Shown piece after piece: positions 1 to 9,499 of a stretch of 64,000 nt of DNA. The stretch covers positions 7,527 to 71,526 of the forward strand of contig JANLTO010000064.1 in assembly GCA_031362985.1 (NCBI GenBank). Reading direction: 5' to 3'. The notes below the pieces were generated by a model, which saw only the letters and a program-made list of their open reading frames with translations, was not told the origin of the DNA and searched no databases. The translations under genes and the position numbers were made by a program. How positions within the stretch are numbered: the first letter of the stretch is position 1; every line of letters begins with the position of its first letter. The stretch comes from SHZL01 sp031362985. GTDB lineage: Bacteria > Pseudomonadota > Gammaproteobacteria > Xanthomonadales > SZUA-36.

Positions 1-657
1 GTACGCATCCATGGGGATTTTCACCGTTGAATTCCTGACCTCCTGCCATACGAAGGAACGTGGAAGCTTGAGCTCATCCCATATTTCATGGCTGATCCCG
101 ATTTTGCTCGACTCTTCCAGCGGCCAAACAGTGCCGGTTGAACCTTGGGGCCCCCAGAGCGTGTAACCATCCACCTCGAATTCGTTCTGCCGGGCTTCCC
201 CACCGAACATCTGGTGATTTTCCAGGATCAGAATGCGCGCATCGGGTTTTTCCCGGAGGAAGGTATAAGCCGCGGCACAGCCCGAAAAACCGGAGCCGAC
301 GACCACCAGATCGTAATGCTCACCGGTGCGCGTCACGCGGGTATCACGATCCTGCATGCCACCATTGCGCACAAAAGCATGACCGGCATTGACTTCCCGC
401 CACGTGTCGCCGTTTGCTACGGCATAGTCACCCACGCCGCCGGGTCCGGACCAGGATTCCTCGAGCCCGGTCAGGGGGATTGGCACGGTATGGCCGAGCT
501 TTAGCTGCGAGGCTTGAGAAACATCACCCTGGGCCAACAGGCCGGGTGCCCGGGCGCCCAACAAGGCAACCCCGCTGCCAATCAGGCTGCCACCTATAAA
601 ATCGCGCCGAGTCATCTCTGAACGTTTACCGGGCTTTTTTTCCTCTGGCTTGCGCAT
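1..657 (-). CDS. Tat-exported FAD/NAD(P)-binding oxidoreductase, C-terminus beyond window
   Basis: Only the first 219 codons are in the window; the gene runs off the left edge. The N-terminus has a charged stretch, then TRRDFIGG (RR at residues 17-18) and a hydrophobic segment, which is a twin-arginine export signal, so the folded flavoprotein probably acts in the periplasm. A Rossmann dinucleotide motif VVVGSGFSG lies at residues 118-126, with an acidic residue about 20 residues later in ILILEN, as expected for FAD binding. The start at 657 has a weak GGTGAC upstream; an in-frame ATG at 615 is an alternative but shortens the n-region. It lies 54 bp after the aldehyde dehydrogenase and probably ends the same leftward transcript. 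Substrate unknown; an oxidase or dehydrogenase role is inferred. Confidence 0.8.
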   Translation of the reverse strand, partial: MRKPEEKKPGKRSEMTRRDFIGGSLIGSGVALLGARAPGLLAQGDVSQASQLKLGHTVPIPLTGLEESWSGPGGVGDYAVANGDTWREVNAGHAFVRNGGMQDRDTRVTRTGEHYDLVVVGSGFSGCAAAYTFLREKPDARILILENHQMFGGEARQNEFEVDGYTLWGPQGSTGTVWPLEESSKIGISHEIWDELKLPRSFVWQEVRNSTVKIPMDAY

Positions 658-711
658 ATATCTCGTCACCTCTGGGCTGTTGCAATCTCAACCGTCATAG
701 TTAAGGACGTA

Positions 712-2199
712 TCACAAACGATGCTTGGGCCAGCCATCAAGTAGTACCGTTTTGGATTCGAGATACGGATGTAGGCCTTCGATGCCACCTTCACGACCAA
801 TGCCAGACTCCTTGAATCCTCCGAACCCCATGGAAAAATCAACCCGTAAATTATTGTGCCCAACCGTGCCGGTGCGAAGGCGCCTGGCTATCGAATAGGC
901 CCGATTGACATCGTGGGTAAAGACCGATCCATTCAGCCCGTAGACGCTGTCATTGGCGATATCGACGGCATCGTCTTCGTCCTGGGCCGGAATGACCGTC
1001 AGCACAGGCCCGAAAATTTCCTCTTGCGCCAGCACTGATCGGTTGTCGACGTTGCCAAAAACGGTTGGTTCAACATAGAAACCGCGCTTGAGGTGCATGG
1101 GTCTGCCGCCGCCCGCTGCCAATTTAAAGCCCTGGTCTCTGCCGATCTGGATATATTTTTCGACCCGAGCCCGATGGCGCGAGGTTGCCAGTGGTCCCAT
1201 CTGGGTTTCCGGATCAAAGGGGTCACCCACTTTTGTAGCAGCAAGAGACGAGGCCAAGGCTTCAAGCATCTGATCATGTTTATCCTTCGGAACGATAATG
1301 CGCGTCAGGGCTGCACACATCTGTCCCGACATGGCACACGTGTTCGCGGCAATGACCCGCGCTGCAAGCTCGACGTCATAGTCGTCCAGCACAACAGCGG
1401 CCGACTTACCGCCGAGTTCAAGAGTGAAGCGCCCTATTCGGGCTCCCAGGATCGAGGCGATTCGCTTCCCTGCCGCAGACGAGCCGGTAAAGGCGATCTT
1501 GTCGACATCAGGATGACGCACCAGAGCTTCAGACACTTCGCGGTCTGCCGTAATCACGTTCACCACCCCAGGCGGGAGTCCCGCTGCCTCCGCGACTTCG
1601 GCCATCAGGAGCGCATGGCCGGGCGCTTCGGGTGATGCCTTGATGACCATGGTGCATCCGGCAAGCAAGGCAGGGGCAATCTTGTAACTCATCAACAGGA
1701 TCGGCCCGTTCCAGGGAATGATCGCCCCAACGACACCAACCGGTTCGCGCACCAGCAACCCCAATTTGGCTCCGGAATAAGTTTGGTGCTGCTCCTCGAA
1801 TGAAAAACTTTCCGCCATCCCGGCATAGGACTCGAACACGCTGCCGATGGAGCCGGCGAAGAAGCTCGCCAGTGGATGTGTTATCCCCATTTCATTCGGC
1901 CAGATCGTGCTGATGTCACCGGCTCGCGCAGTCAGGACCTCTGCCATGGCCCTCAGATAGCCAGCTCGCTCGTGATGTGACATGCGCGGCCAAGGTCCGT
2001 GATCGAAGGCCTCCCGGGCCGCGGCGACGGCTCGATTAACGTCTTCGAGCTGCGCTTCGGCTACCTCCATGTAGGTTTCCTCCGTAGCCGGAGTAATGAC
2101 TACTATCCTTTTATCCGATGTGGGCGCGACCCACGCGCCGTTCATGAAGAACTGATCCGGATGCTTCAGTGGGACTCTCGTGCTATCTGTATCTGTCAT
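712..2199 (-). CDS. NAD(P)-dependent aldehyde dehydrogenase
   Basis: A 495-residue ALDH-superfamily enzyme that oxidises an aldehyde to its acid with NAD(P)+. All hallmarks are visible: the oxyanion Asn in IIPWNGP (N164), the cofactor Lys in VIKASPE (K187), the nucleotide loop FTGSSAAGK, the general-base Glu in LELGGKS (E261) and the nucleophile Cys in GQMCAALTR (C295). No signal peptide, so cytoplasmic. The ATG at 2199 is chosen because AGAAGG lies just upstream; a GTG at 2220 would place that ribosome-binding site inside the gene. It follows the PQQ/cytochrome dehydrogenase by 59 bp, so it may finish the oxidation begun in the periplasm. The exact aldehyde (for example an aryl aldehyde) cannot be read from sequence. 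Confidence 0.92.
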   Translation of the reverse strand: MTDTDSTRVPLKHPDQFFMNGAWVAPTSDKRIVVITPATEETYMEVAEAQLEDVNRAVAAAREAFDHGPWPRMSHHERAGYLRAMAEVLTARAGDISTIWPNEMGITHPLASFFAGSIGSVFESYAGMAESFSFEEQHQTYSGAKLGLLVREPVGVVGAIIPWNGPILLMSYKIAPALLAGCTMVIKASPEAPGHALLMAEVAEAAGLPPGVVNVITADREVSEALVRHPDVDKIAFTGSSAAGKRIASILGARIGRFTLELGGKSAAVVLDDYDVELAARVIAANTCAMSGQMCAALTRIIVPKDKHDQMLEALASSLAATKVGDPFDPETQMGPLATSRHRARVEKYIQIGRDQGFKLAAGGGRPMHLKRGFYVEPTVFGNVDNRSVLAQEEIFGPVLTVIPAQDEDDAVDIANDSVYGLNGSVFTHDVNRAYSIARRLRTGTVGHNNLRVDFSMGFGGFKESGIGREGGIEGLHPYLESKTVLLDGWPKHRL

Positions 2200-2258
2200 T
2201 GGAATAGCCTTCTGGCGCACACGATGTGGAATCCACGGCGATGTGGAATCAAACTGTT

Positions 2259-4169
2259 CTATTTTTCTTCGAACTCAAAAGCCAGCAGGACATTTCCCGG
2301 CATACCTATGGAAAAATGACCATACCCGGATGTCTGGAACAGCATGTTGCCTGTAATCGTCGGGCCGCTACGAGCGATCGCACCTCCGGTTCCGCTGAGT
2401 CCATTGACACCGTCATAGGCTCGAGCCGTGTCATAGGCCCATAGCAGTTTGCCGTCGCGGCTATCGAAAGCACGCAGATATCCGTCATTGGAGCCGGCGA
2501 AGACGAGGGAGCCTGCCACTGTAGGCGGCGACATGTAACCGTTATTGCATACGGGAGGCTTGTCGATGCAGGAGTCTGTTGGCGCCGGGTTTTCCCAAAC
2601 GAGCTTGCCGGTTTGCAAGTCCACGCTGGTCATATTCCCAACGGCCGTTCCCTGAACCGGCCGCATGTCTGCGATTGGCACGTAGGCGCGGTGGTCATCT
2701 GCGGCGAACCCGAACTGGATGCCGCCGAAGATCGGGCCTTCGTCCGGCAGCACCTGGCCCAGCCGAATTTCCCACAAGAGCGCGCCTTGTCGATCCGGAT
2801 CCAACCCGAACAGCACGCCGTCCTTTGTTCCTACCAGCACGATGTCCTGCCCGTTGGGGAGGGTTTTCAGTACCGCGGGAGCTCCGATTTCCCGGTCGCC
2901 CTTGGCCTGCGGATTGGTCGGTGAACAGAGATCTGTTGTGTCCAGGACCAAGCCGGCACACCCCCCGTGCCAAATGTCGCCAGCTTCGAATCGTTCAGGG
3001 ACAAATGACCTGACCCATTTCTTCTCGCCTGTGTTCAGGTCCAGTGCGACCAGCGCGTCCGACTCCTCGACGGGCGGTTCAGTGTGCTGATTGCCGGTCG
3101 TGACGTAGAGCAACTGCCGCCTCGTGTCGACGGTGGGCACTGACCATACGCCGACGCCCGCGGGCCCGTATCGCTTCACGCCTTGCTCATTGACACCCAG
3201 TTCCATTAACGGCTCATCAATGAGGTAGGTCTTCCACAGCAGCGCTCCGTTATCAATGCTGAACGCGGCGATAGCGCCGTTGAAGCTGCAACAGGGTGTC
3301 GTGAGAAGAGCGGATACAGTGAACTCCTGATTGGTAGAGATCGGTACGTAGAGAACACCGTTTTCGACCGTGACATTGCCATTCATGCGCGCGGATGGTT
3401 GTTCATCTGCTCTGGCGACCCACCGCAAGGATCCCGTTGCCGCATCGAGCGCGTAGACGTTCGTTTCGTAGTCGGCGAATACAACAGTATCCCCGGATAC
3501 TGCCACGGTGGATCGCACGTGGCTTCGGGCTTTGAAGGACCAATGAGTGCAACCGGATTTTGCGTCCAGCGCATAGACCATTCCGTTCGTGTTTCCGACA
3601 TACAGGCGGTCGCCGACGACGGTTGGTTGATTGGAAGCCGACGTGTAGAGGGCGGCTTCGGGAAAGACAAACGCCCACTTGAGGCGCAATCCGCCAAACC
3701 GGGATGGGTCAAGCGCAGCGTCTGGCACATGTCGATCATTGGAGGAAGAGATGGACCACCCTGGCCAGTCTGCCGATTGTCCCGATTTCGCGCCGAGAGA
3801 TTCGGTGACATTTGAGCAGTGGCCACCGCTGGCGAGTGAAGGTTTGTCGGCACTCAGCCCGGATATGTACCGGGCGAGCGCCTTTCGCTCTGCGTCGCTC
3901 AGGCCGTCTGCCAACTCGCGCATCAGGCCGGCCCAAAGCGTGTGATAGATTTCTTCCGATGAGAGCCTTGCCATGGCCGCGATGTTGGGCCAGGGCCCTG
4001 GCCGCGCATGACACGTCAGGCACCTCTCGCTCAGCAGTGTCACGACATCAATCGGTTTGTGATCCATCACCCGAGTTGTGAGCTTACTTTCCTGCTCTGC
4101 TGCGAATGTCAGTTCGGCTCCCAACGTCAGGCAACAAAGAAGCCCGAGGGGAAAGAGTACTTTCAGCAT
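2259..4169 (-). CDS. Secreted quinohaemoprotein dehydrogenase, polyvinyl-alcohol-dehydrogenase-like (cytochrome c plus PQQ propeller)
   Basis: A 636-residue protein with an N-terminal signal peptide, a haem c motif CLTCH (residues 50-54 from the ATG at 4169) in a short cytochrome c domain, and a long C-terminal beta-propeller with repeated blades such as VYALDAKSG, VYALDAATGSLRW and LRAFDSRDGKLLW, typical of PQQ enzymes. Domain order and length match PVA-dehydrogenase-type quinohaemoproteins, which oxidise secondary or primary alcohols in the periplasm and pass electrons to the respiratory chain. A GTG at 4187 would add six residues; neither start has a strong Shine-Dalgarno sequence. It sits 42 bp after the TonB receptor and upstream of the aldehyde dehydrogenase. 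The cytochrome b561 gene further upstream could carry the electrons. Substrate not determined. Confidence 0.85.
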   Translation of the reverse strand: MLKVLFPLGLLCCLTLGAELTFAAEQESKLTTRVMDHKPIDVVTLLSERCLTCHARPGPWPNIAAMARLSSEEIYHTLWAGLMRELADGLSDAERKALARYISGLSADKPSLASGGHCSNVTESLGAKSGQSADWPGWSISSSNDRHVPDAALDPSRFGGLRLKWAFVFPEAALYTSASNQPTVVGDRLYVGNTNGMVYALDAKSGCTHWSFKARSHVRSTVAVSGDTVVFADYETNVYALDAATGSLRWVARADEQPSARMNGNVTVENGVLYVPISTNQEFTVSALLTTPCCSFNGAIAAFSIDNGALLWKTYLIDEPLMELGVNEQGVKRYGPAGVGVWSVPTVDTRRQLLYVTTGNQHTEPPVEESDALVALDLNTGEKKWVRSFVPERFEAGDIWHGGCAGLVLDTTDLCSPTNPQAKGDREIGAPAVLKTLPNGQDIVLVGTKDGVLFGLDPDRQGALLWEIRLGQVLPDEGPIFGGIQFGFAADDHRAYVPIADMRPVQGTAVGNMTSVDLQTGKLVWENPAPTDSCIDKPPVCNNGYMSPPTVAGSLVFAGSNDGYLRAFDSRDGKLLWAYDTARAYDGVNGLSGTGGAIARSGPTITGNMLFQTSGYGHFSIGMPGNVLLAFEFEEK

Positions 4170-4229
4170 TGAATTCTGGAGAAACACTGTGCCTAACCCC
4201 CAATCAGCAAGATTACTGGGATCACTCGA

Positions 4230-6428
4230 CTACCAGAAATAACGTACCGTTACTCCCCACCACCGTGGTGGCGAATAAACGTCCTCGATGAACCCGATCA
4301 GCCCCGCATCCACGACATACAATCGGTATTCAGAGTCCGTGAAATTCTTCACCCACAGTGTAGCTCGCAACTTCTCGTCACTCGTTGTGTAGGAGAGACT
4401 GCCGTTCCACACCGAGTAGGAGTCATCCTTGGAAACCAGGGAATTCGTTCCCAGCAGATATTGCTTGCCGTTGTAATTGCCGTCGACCTGCAAGGCCAGC
4501 ATACCACCCAACATGGGCCACTCGTAGCGCCCCAGCCAGTTCAGGCTGAGACCCGGCGCTTTGGGAAATTCTGCTTCCACTGTTCCGCCGAAGACATCAG
4601 GAACAGCATCGACTTCAGAATCGATGAACGCCGCTCCGAGCTGGAAGTCCCATCCAACTGTGGGTGAAATCGCGAACTCTATTTCGCCGCCTTTCGAGGT
4701 AGCGTCGGAATTCGCCACTTGAGGGGTGAGCGCTGTGAAGGAAAACGTCTGATAATCATCATAGTCATAGTAATAGATCGCTGAATTTAGCCGGGCGAGA
4801 CCATCGAAAAAAGTGGTTTTGAAACCCAGCTCGTAGGCGATCAATACCTCTTCGTCATGTTTGAGGTTGGAGTCAGCGACCTGTCCCAGCGGGTCGATCG
4901 ACCAATTTCCTCCCTTGATGCCGCGATTGACCGAAGCGTAAATGAGGGTATTTTCTGTCGGTGTCCAGTTGAGCGCCAGCCGTGCGGGGACGTCTCCGTA
5001 CGAGATGCTGTCAATATCATTGATGGGTACATTGGCAATATCGAACAAGAGTGTGCTTGGAATGCCACTTGACACGTCGGAGTAGTACCGTTGCATTTCA
5101 AGGCTCTTGTCGTCGTACGAGTAACGCAGGCCAGCAATCAGGAGCCATTCAGGCGCAATATCGAACTCAATCTGTCCGAACACCGACCAATTTGATGAGT
5201 CGAGCACAGAGTACGTTTCTGTGGATTGTCCGTCGCTCCCGCCACCATGAATTATCGCTCCGGAGAGGTTTTGGTACATGTCCCACTGCATGTCCAGAAA
5301 GTATGCTCCCGCCTGCCAACGAACCCGGTCTGTCTGCCCCGACAGCCTCAGTTCCTCGGACGCCTGGTGGAAATCATTGTCGAAAACAACGGGGAAGTAA
5401 CCAAAGCCGCCGGCTCCGTCTTCCAGATACGATTTGTCCATACCAAGGTAATTGGTGATGGACACGAACTCTGTATCGTCGTTCAACGACCAGGTAATGG
5501 TGCCGTTAATGTTCCACGTCTCTCGATCGTACCGGCCTTCCAGGGTAGACGCATGCTGCCGCGCCTTCTCCGTCAGGCTGATGCCGGTGGGTATCCCAAA
5601 ACCAGTGACGGGATCGAAACCGGCTAATTCGACATGGTACCCACCCGTGGGCACATCGCTGTCTTTGTCATACGTGACCCGCAAATCCCCGACTACATCC
5701 TCGCTGAAATCACTCTGCAACGAGCCTCGCAACGTGTAACCATTTGCGCCGTGCGAGTCCCGGATGCCGGGCGTCACCGACTGAACGTATCCGTCATACT
5801 GCTCCCAAAAACCAGCGATGCGGCCACGTAGTTTATCGCCCAATGCGCCACCGACGGCGCCTTCAATTGCAGTTTGATTGTATTCGCCGAGCGTAGCTTC
5901 CATATACCCATTGAACTCGGTTTCCTCAGCACCGCGGGTAATGAAATGCAGTAATCCGCCCGTTGTATTTCGTCCGAACAAAGTACCCTGTGGTCCGCGC
6001 AAGACTTCAACACGCCTCATATCGAACATTCGCGCGTTGACAGCATTCATTGTCGCCACATACGCGCCATCCACGTATACGGCAACTGGGGCCTCCAGGT
6101 TATCCTGAAAGTTGTTCTGCGAAACGCCGCGCAGGTTGAATACGGTGAATGCGGAGGTAAATGCAGACACCTGCAGACCCGGTACTTGCTCGACGAGGTC
6201 CACCGTGTGCCAGGCACCGAGGTTTTCCAGTTGTTCACCCGAAAATGCCGTCACCGATATTCCAACGTCCTGCAGGCTTTGCTCTCTCTTTTGCGCGGTA
6301 ACAGTTACTTCTTCGAGCACCTGTGCGTTGAGCGATGTCGAAAGCATCACGGCCCAGATACAGAAGCAGCCGAGCATCGGTGAGATGCAGAATTCCATGC
6401 GTTGCGAAGGTGGCAAATGGAAATTCAT
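4230..6428 (-). CDS. TonB-dependent outer-membrane receptor
   Basis: A 732-residue receptor with an N-terminal signal region, a TonB-box/plug start EEVTVTAQKREQSLQDV at about residues 38-54, plug-domain motifs (VEVLRGPQGTLFGRNTTGG near residue 137) and a C-terminal 22-strand barrel ending in the aromatic VTVRYFW, the usual outer-membrane insertion signal. This kind of receptor (FecA/CirA-like, common in sphingomonads and marine gammaproteobacteria) imports small molecules with TonB energy. It stands 206 bp downstream of the cytochrome b561 gene and 60 bp upstream of the PQQ dehydrogenase, so its ligand is probably the substrate of the catabolic cluster rather than iron, though this is inferred from position. 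An in-frame ATG at 6398 is an alternative start. Confidence 0.93.
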   Translation of the reverse strand: MNFHLPPSQRMEFCISPMLGCFCIWAVMLSTSLNAQVLEEVTVTAQKREQSLQDVGISVTAFSGEQLENLGAWHTVDLVEQVPGLQVSAFTSAFTVFNLRGVSQNNFQDNLEAPVAVYVDGAYVATMNAVNARMFDMRRVEVLRGPQGTLFGRNTTGGLLHFITRGAEETEFNGYMEATLGEYNQTAIEGAVGGALGDKLRGRIAGFWEQYDGYVQSVTPGIRDSHGANGYTLRGSLQSDFSEDVVGDLRVTYDKDSDVPTGGYHVELAGFDPVTGFGIPTGISLTEKARQHASTLEGRYDRETWNINGTITWSLNDDTEFVSITNYLGMDKSYLEDGAGGFGYFPVVFDNDFHQASEELRLSGQTDRVRWQAGAYFLDMQWDMYQNLSGAIIHGGGSDGQSTETYSVLDSSNWSVFGQIEFDIAPEWLLIAGLRYSYDDKSLEMQRYYSDVSSGIPSTLLFDIANVPINDIDSISYGDVPARLALNWTPTENTLIYASVNRGIKGGNWSIDPLGQVADSNLKHDEEVLIAYELGFKTTFFDGLARLNSAIYYYDYDDYQTFSFTALTPQVANSDATSKGGEIEFAISPTVGWDFQLGAAFIDSEVDAVPDVFGGTVEAEFPKAPGLSLNWLGRYEWPMLGGMLALQVDGNYNGKQYLLGTNSLVSKDDSYSVWNGSLSYTTSDEKLRATLWVKNFTDSEYRLYVVDAGLIGFIEDVYSPPRWWGVTVRYFW

Positions 6429-6572
6429 CTTGCGGTCCCCGTGGCTGATTGATTACTCACCATTCAGTGATTCAGGCTCCGTGGGAGAATTTGGGTTCCA
6501 CACAGAGAGCGGATTCTGCACAAAAGCTCTTGCTCAGCATGCAACTTTATGAATTGAATGATTGCCGATTTA

Positions 6573-6608
6573 TCGCTCTTGAACTGTCACCCCGTTAGGG
6601 GGACGCTT
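6573..6608. other. Inverted repeat (CCCC-GTTA-GGGG type) in the gap before the TonB receptor
   Basis: In the 206-bp gap between the cytochrome b561 gene and the TonB receptor (both leftward), GTCACCCC and GGGGGAC face each other across GTTA near 6585-6604. The hairpin has one mismatch and no clear U-run on the minus strand, so it could be an operator or weak attenuator rather than a terminator. The rest of the gap shows no gene. Confidence 0.3.
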
Positions 6609-6634
6609 TTCGGTCAGACTAGCGAGCGCGCCGT

Positions 6635-7192
6635 TTACCAGCATATCATCCGCCGCACAACCCCATCTTTACGACAGGAGTGGTAAATCGCCCCCGTCAC
6701 GTGTACCGCGACGAGACCGAGCAGCAGCCAGGAAGAGTAAATGTGCAGGTCGCTCCAGAGCTCATTCAGTTCTTCATTCGGGGCTGCAATACGCGGAAAT
6801 CTGATCATCCACCAAAATACCGTATCCCATCGCGTGTGCGCAGACGCCAGGTAGCCAGTCACGCAGAGTGCAAAGACGGAAAGGTAGATCAGCACGTGTG
6901 TCACCACTGCGAGCAAGTGAACCTGGGACCCGGTCTTTCGGTCGCCAGGGGGTGCCGGACGATACTTCAGCCGCACGTACAGCAGCGTCAACAGAAAGAT
7001 TGCCAGCGTAAGACCTATATTCTTGTGCAGCTGAAAAGGCAAAGCACGAAACTGCAAGTCAGGCGACGGTAGTGGAAGGCCCATCATCCACCAGCTCGAC
7101 AGAAACAGAAAAAGTATCGAGACGGCCAAAATCCAGTGAATCAACACGGCCGTCCTGGTGAATCCCTGCCTCTGCACAAAAGATTTCCTCAT
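6635..7192 (-). CDS. Cytochrome b561-family membrane protein
   Basis: A 185-residue integral membrane protein with four hydrophobic helices and well-placed histidines: TAVLIHWILA in helix 1, FQLHKNIGLTL in helix 2, VVTHVLIYLSVFALCVTGYLAS in helix 3 and LVAVHVTGAIYHS in helix 4. This is the di-haem b561 layout, in which the protein relays electrons between quinol and a periplasmic partner. The ATG at 7192, eight bases after the preceding stop, is preferred over an upstream start at 7252 that would overlap the neighbour. Next to a quinohaemoprotein dehydrogenase, a role in its electron transfer is a reasonable inference. Confidence 0.85.
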   Translation of the reverse strand: MRKSFVQRQGFTRTAVLIHWILAVSILFLFLSSWWMMGLPLPSPDLQFRALPFQLHKNIGLTLAIFLLTLLYVRLKYRPAPPGDRKTGSQVHLLAVVTHVLIYLSVFALCVTGYLASAHTRWDTVFWWMIRFPRIAAPNEELNELWSDLHIYSSWLLLGLVAVHVTGAIYHSCRKDGVVRRMICW

Positions 7193-7199
7193 TCCCGGG

Positions 7200-7775
7200 T
7201 CAGGGTGGCCCTGACTCACCGCTTCCCTTCTGATCGTATTGTCGGCCAGCAAACACGCCAGTCACCAGCATCAAGTGCAAAAGAAACCAGAGGAAAAAGT
7301 TGCCGAGATACGCATCTCGCAGAATCGGCCCCGCAAGGGCCACAGTGCCGAACTGAAGAATATCGATGAGGACCAACCCTCCCAGCACCCCAATCGCAGC
7401 CACTGATGCCCAAGGGGTATGGTTGACGAGCGCGCCACCCACAATGACCGAAACAAAAGCGAGAATCGTACCCATTATCGCCAGCGTGCCCATTGCGGCA
7501 GGAAACCAGTCTGGCGATGCAAGCATCAGTCCCCGGACATGGTCGACGAGATACTCACATTCCGCCTCGCTGATTCCTTCCTCCTCGAGCTCTGCAGGCG
7601 GACAGTCAGCATCTGGCATTATTCCCGATGGGGGCACGTTTGCACTGAGGACGGATTGTTTCAGCCACTCTGTTGCATGTGCTGCCGTCAGGAAAACTCC
7701 AAGCACAACGACGACCACTCCCAATATGCTTGCCCAACCAGGCACACTGGCTGTGGCGGACCTGGGGGCTATCAT
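7200..7775 (-). CDS. Small membrane protein, function unknown
   Basis: 191 residues with about four transmembrane segments: one near the N-terminus (ILGVVVVVLGVFLTAA), then a soluble loop of about 70 residues containing two cysteines (DADCPP and EAECEY), then three segments in the C-terminal half. The loop is probably periplasmic and could form a disulfide. I do not recognise the family. Its start ATG overlaps the stop of the FAH-family gene (ATGA), so the two are translationally coupled, and the cytochrome b561 gene follows within 8 bp. A membrane anchor or accessory subunit for the redox proteins of this operon is possible but unproved. Confidence 0.7.
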   Translation of the reverse strand: MIAPRSATASVPGWASILGVVVVVLGVFLTAAHATEWLKQSVLSANVPPSGIMPDADCPPAELEEEGISEAECEYLVDHVRGLMLASPDWFPAAMGTLAIMGTILAFVSVIVGGALVNHTPWASVAAIGVLGGLVLIDILQFGTVALAGPILRDAYLGNFFLWFLLHLMLVTGVFAGRQYDQKGSGESGPP

Positions 7776-8767
7776 GCGAACTCTGCCTTTTTCTTCACTT
7801 CCTGGTCGATGGCTCCGAAGATAGATTCCCCGGTGCCGGACAGATTCATGAATACTCTCACTCTGTCACCAAACTGCATAAAGGGCGTTTCCGGCTCGCC
7901 TTTCTCCAGGGTCTCTATCATCCGCTTCTCCTGTAAACAGGATGAACCTACCGAGCGATCTTCATTCGAAACCGTTCCGGAACCGATGATGGTTCCGGCG
8001 CCCAGCGAACGGGTCATGGCGGCGTGTTCAATCAAATCACAAAAATCAAAGGACAGATCGACCCCGGCATTTGGGCAACCAAAACGCTTTCCGTTGAATT
8101 CGGTGATCAACGGCAGACTTACCTTTCGACCATTCCAGGCGTCGCCCAATTCATTGGGGGTCACACAAACTGGGGAGAATGCCGAGGCGGGCTTGGATTG
8201 AAAAAAGCCAAAACCCTTGGCGAGCTCCGGACGCATGACATTGCGCAGTGAAACGTCGTTGCACAGCATGATCAGGCGAATGTGACGGCTGGCGTCTGCT
8301 TTTGTCGTACCATAAGGGACATCGTCGGTGATCACCGCAACCTCCGACTCGAAATCGATACCCCAGCCCTCATCACTCATCTCGATGGGATCCTCCGGCC
8401 CAAGGAATCCATCCGACCCGCCTTGATAAATGAGTGGTTCCTTGTTGAAGTTTTCGGGCAATTCGGCCCCGCGGGCTTTTCGCACCAGGCGCATGTGATT
8501 GAGGTAGGCGCTGCCGTCCGCCCACTGGAACGCACGCGGCAATGGAGATGCCATTTCTGAAACAACGAAGGGTCGCGCAGCCGTCAGCGCGCCGTCGTTC
8601 AGTCTTTCGTACAGGATTTCCAGCTTCGGAGCCACTTCGTCCCAACGCTCAATCGCCACCTGCAAAGTTGGCGCGATGCTTTGCGCCGTAGCCATTCGCT
8701 TCAGGTCGCGGCTCACGACAACCAGTGCACCGTCGCGCCCACCCACTTTTGTAGAACCCAATTTCAT
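7772..8767 (-). CDS. Fumarylacetoacetate-hydrolase-family protein
   Basis: A 331-residue FAH-superfamily enzyme; members hydrolyse C-C bonds in ring-cleavage products such as fumarylacetoacetate or fumarylpyruvate, using a divalent metal. Visible signatures include the acidic metal-site region DFESEVAVITDD, LMLCNDVSLRN, and the C-terminal stretch with GAGTIIGSGTVSNED. The protein is longer than fumarylpyruvate hydrolases (about 230 residues) and shorter than human-type FAH (about 420). The start at 8767 has a strong CAGGAG sequence eight bases upstream. It follows the VOC protein by 20 bp, a typical ring-cleavage plus hydrolase pair, and overlaps the next gene by ATGA. The true substrate is unknown. 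Confidence 0.88.
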   Translation of the reverse strand: MKLGSTKVGGRDGALVVVSRDLKRMATAQSIAPTLQVAIERWDEVAPKLEILYERLNDGALTAARPFVVSEMASPLPRAFQWADGSAYLNHMRLVRKARGAELPENFNKEPLIYQGGSDGFLGPEDPIEMSDEGWGIDFESEVAVITDDVPYGTTKADASRHIRLIMLCNDVSLRNVMRPELAKGFGFFQSKPASAFSPVCVTPNELGDAWNGRKVSLPLITEFNGKRFGCPNAGVDLSFDFCDLIEHAAMTRSLGAGTIIGSGTVSNEDRSVGSSCLQEKRMIETLEKGEPETPFMQFGDRVRVFMNLSGTGESIFGAIDQEVKKKAEFA

Positions 8768-8787
8768 TTGAATCTCCTGTTCGCAAA

Positions 8788-9318
8788 TCAAGCTTCGTCG
8801 ACTTGCCGGCCGGTGCTCCTGCCATCACCTGTGCAAATCCACCCATCCGCATCAATACTTCCCAAGTTCCAAAAAAACTCGATCCGATGTCCGTCGGGAT
8901 CGAGCACATAAAATGATTCGTTCTCGCCCCAACTCCCTTCGGCATCCGGGCTGTGAACAAGGGGGCCGCGAACAATGTTCACACCCATCATTCGCGTTCG
9001 TTCAAGCTGAAGCAACCAGTCATCCCGATTGGAAAACTCAAAGGCAAAATGATGGAACCCCGCAGGACCGAGCCGGCCGTCTTCTTCCGTAGCGGGTCGA
9101 TAACTTTTTTTTGGGTTGTGCGACAGAACAAGGTCATGATGATTGTTGTGCAATCGAAGAAAGGTGAGTTCGACGGGAATTGTCGGCACTTCACCTGCCG
9201 CATGGCGTTCCGAGACACGCATTCCCAACAATTCGCGATAAAATTCGATCGAGCGTTCCATGTCGGAGACTTCAGCGGCGACATGATGTAGACGTGACGC
9301 CAAAGGAGTTGTAGTCAT
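8788..9318 (-). CDS. VOC-family (glyoxalase/extradiol dioxygenase-like) protein
   Basis: 176 residues forming a vicinal-oxygen-chelate fold. The three expected metal ligands are visible: His in RLHHVAAEV near the N-terminus, His in AGFHHFAFE in the middle, and Glu in DGHRIEFFW near the C-terminus. VOC proteins with this 2-His-1-Glu set include type I extradiol dioxygenases, glyoxalases and fosfomycin-resistance enzymes. Paired with an FAH-family hydrolase, a ring-cleaving dioxygenase role is favoured. The ATG at 9318 has AGGGTGG upstream; a GTG at 9327 is the alternative. It is the first gene of the leftward operon and divergent from the luxR-type gene. Confidence 0.85.
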   Translation of the reverse strand: MTTTPLASRLHHVAAEVSDMERSIEFYRELLGMRVSERHAAGEVPTIPVELTFLRLHNNHHDLVLSHNPKKSYRPATEEDGRLGPAGFHHFAFEFSNRDDWLLQLERTRMMGVNIVRGPLVHSPDAEGSWGENESFYVLDPDGHRIEFFWNLGSIDADGWICTGDGRSTGRQVDEA

Positions 9319-9422
9319 AATTACCACCCTGGAGGCTGCGTGAACAGCATGGACAGATTGTGGGCTGCGAAATAGAATCGGGTAGAGATGGTGTTGATTT
9401 TGTCACAGGCCTGCGCTTTCCG

Positions 9423-9444
9423 GTGTACACTCAAATAGGGTACA
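9423..9444. promoter_or_regulatory. Candidate operator between VOC gene and luxR-type gene
   Basis: The 181-bp divergent intergenic region has a dyad TGTAC-N11-GTACA (9424-9444), also containing the perfect palindrome GTGTACAC (9423-9430). Read on the minus strand it starts TGTACCCTATTTG, nearly the same as TGTACCCTTTTTG at 13771 ahead of the transhydroxylase-like genes. A shared regulator site for the aromatic cluster is likely; which regulator binds is not known. Confidence 0.5.
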
Positions 9445-9499
9445 AATCCTTCAGACAAAATCGATTTGCCAGTCACAGCGGGAACGGGGCAATCAGCAT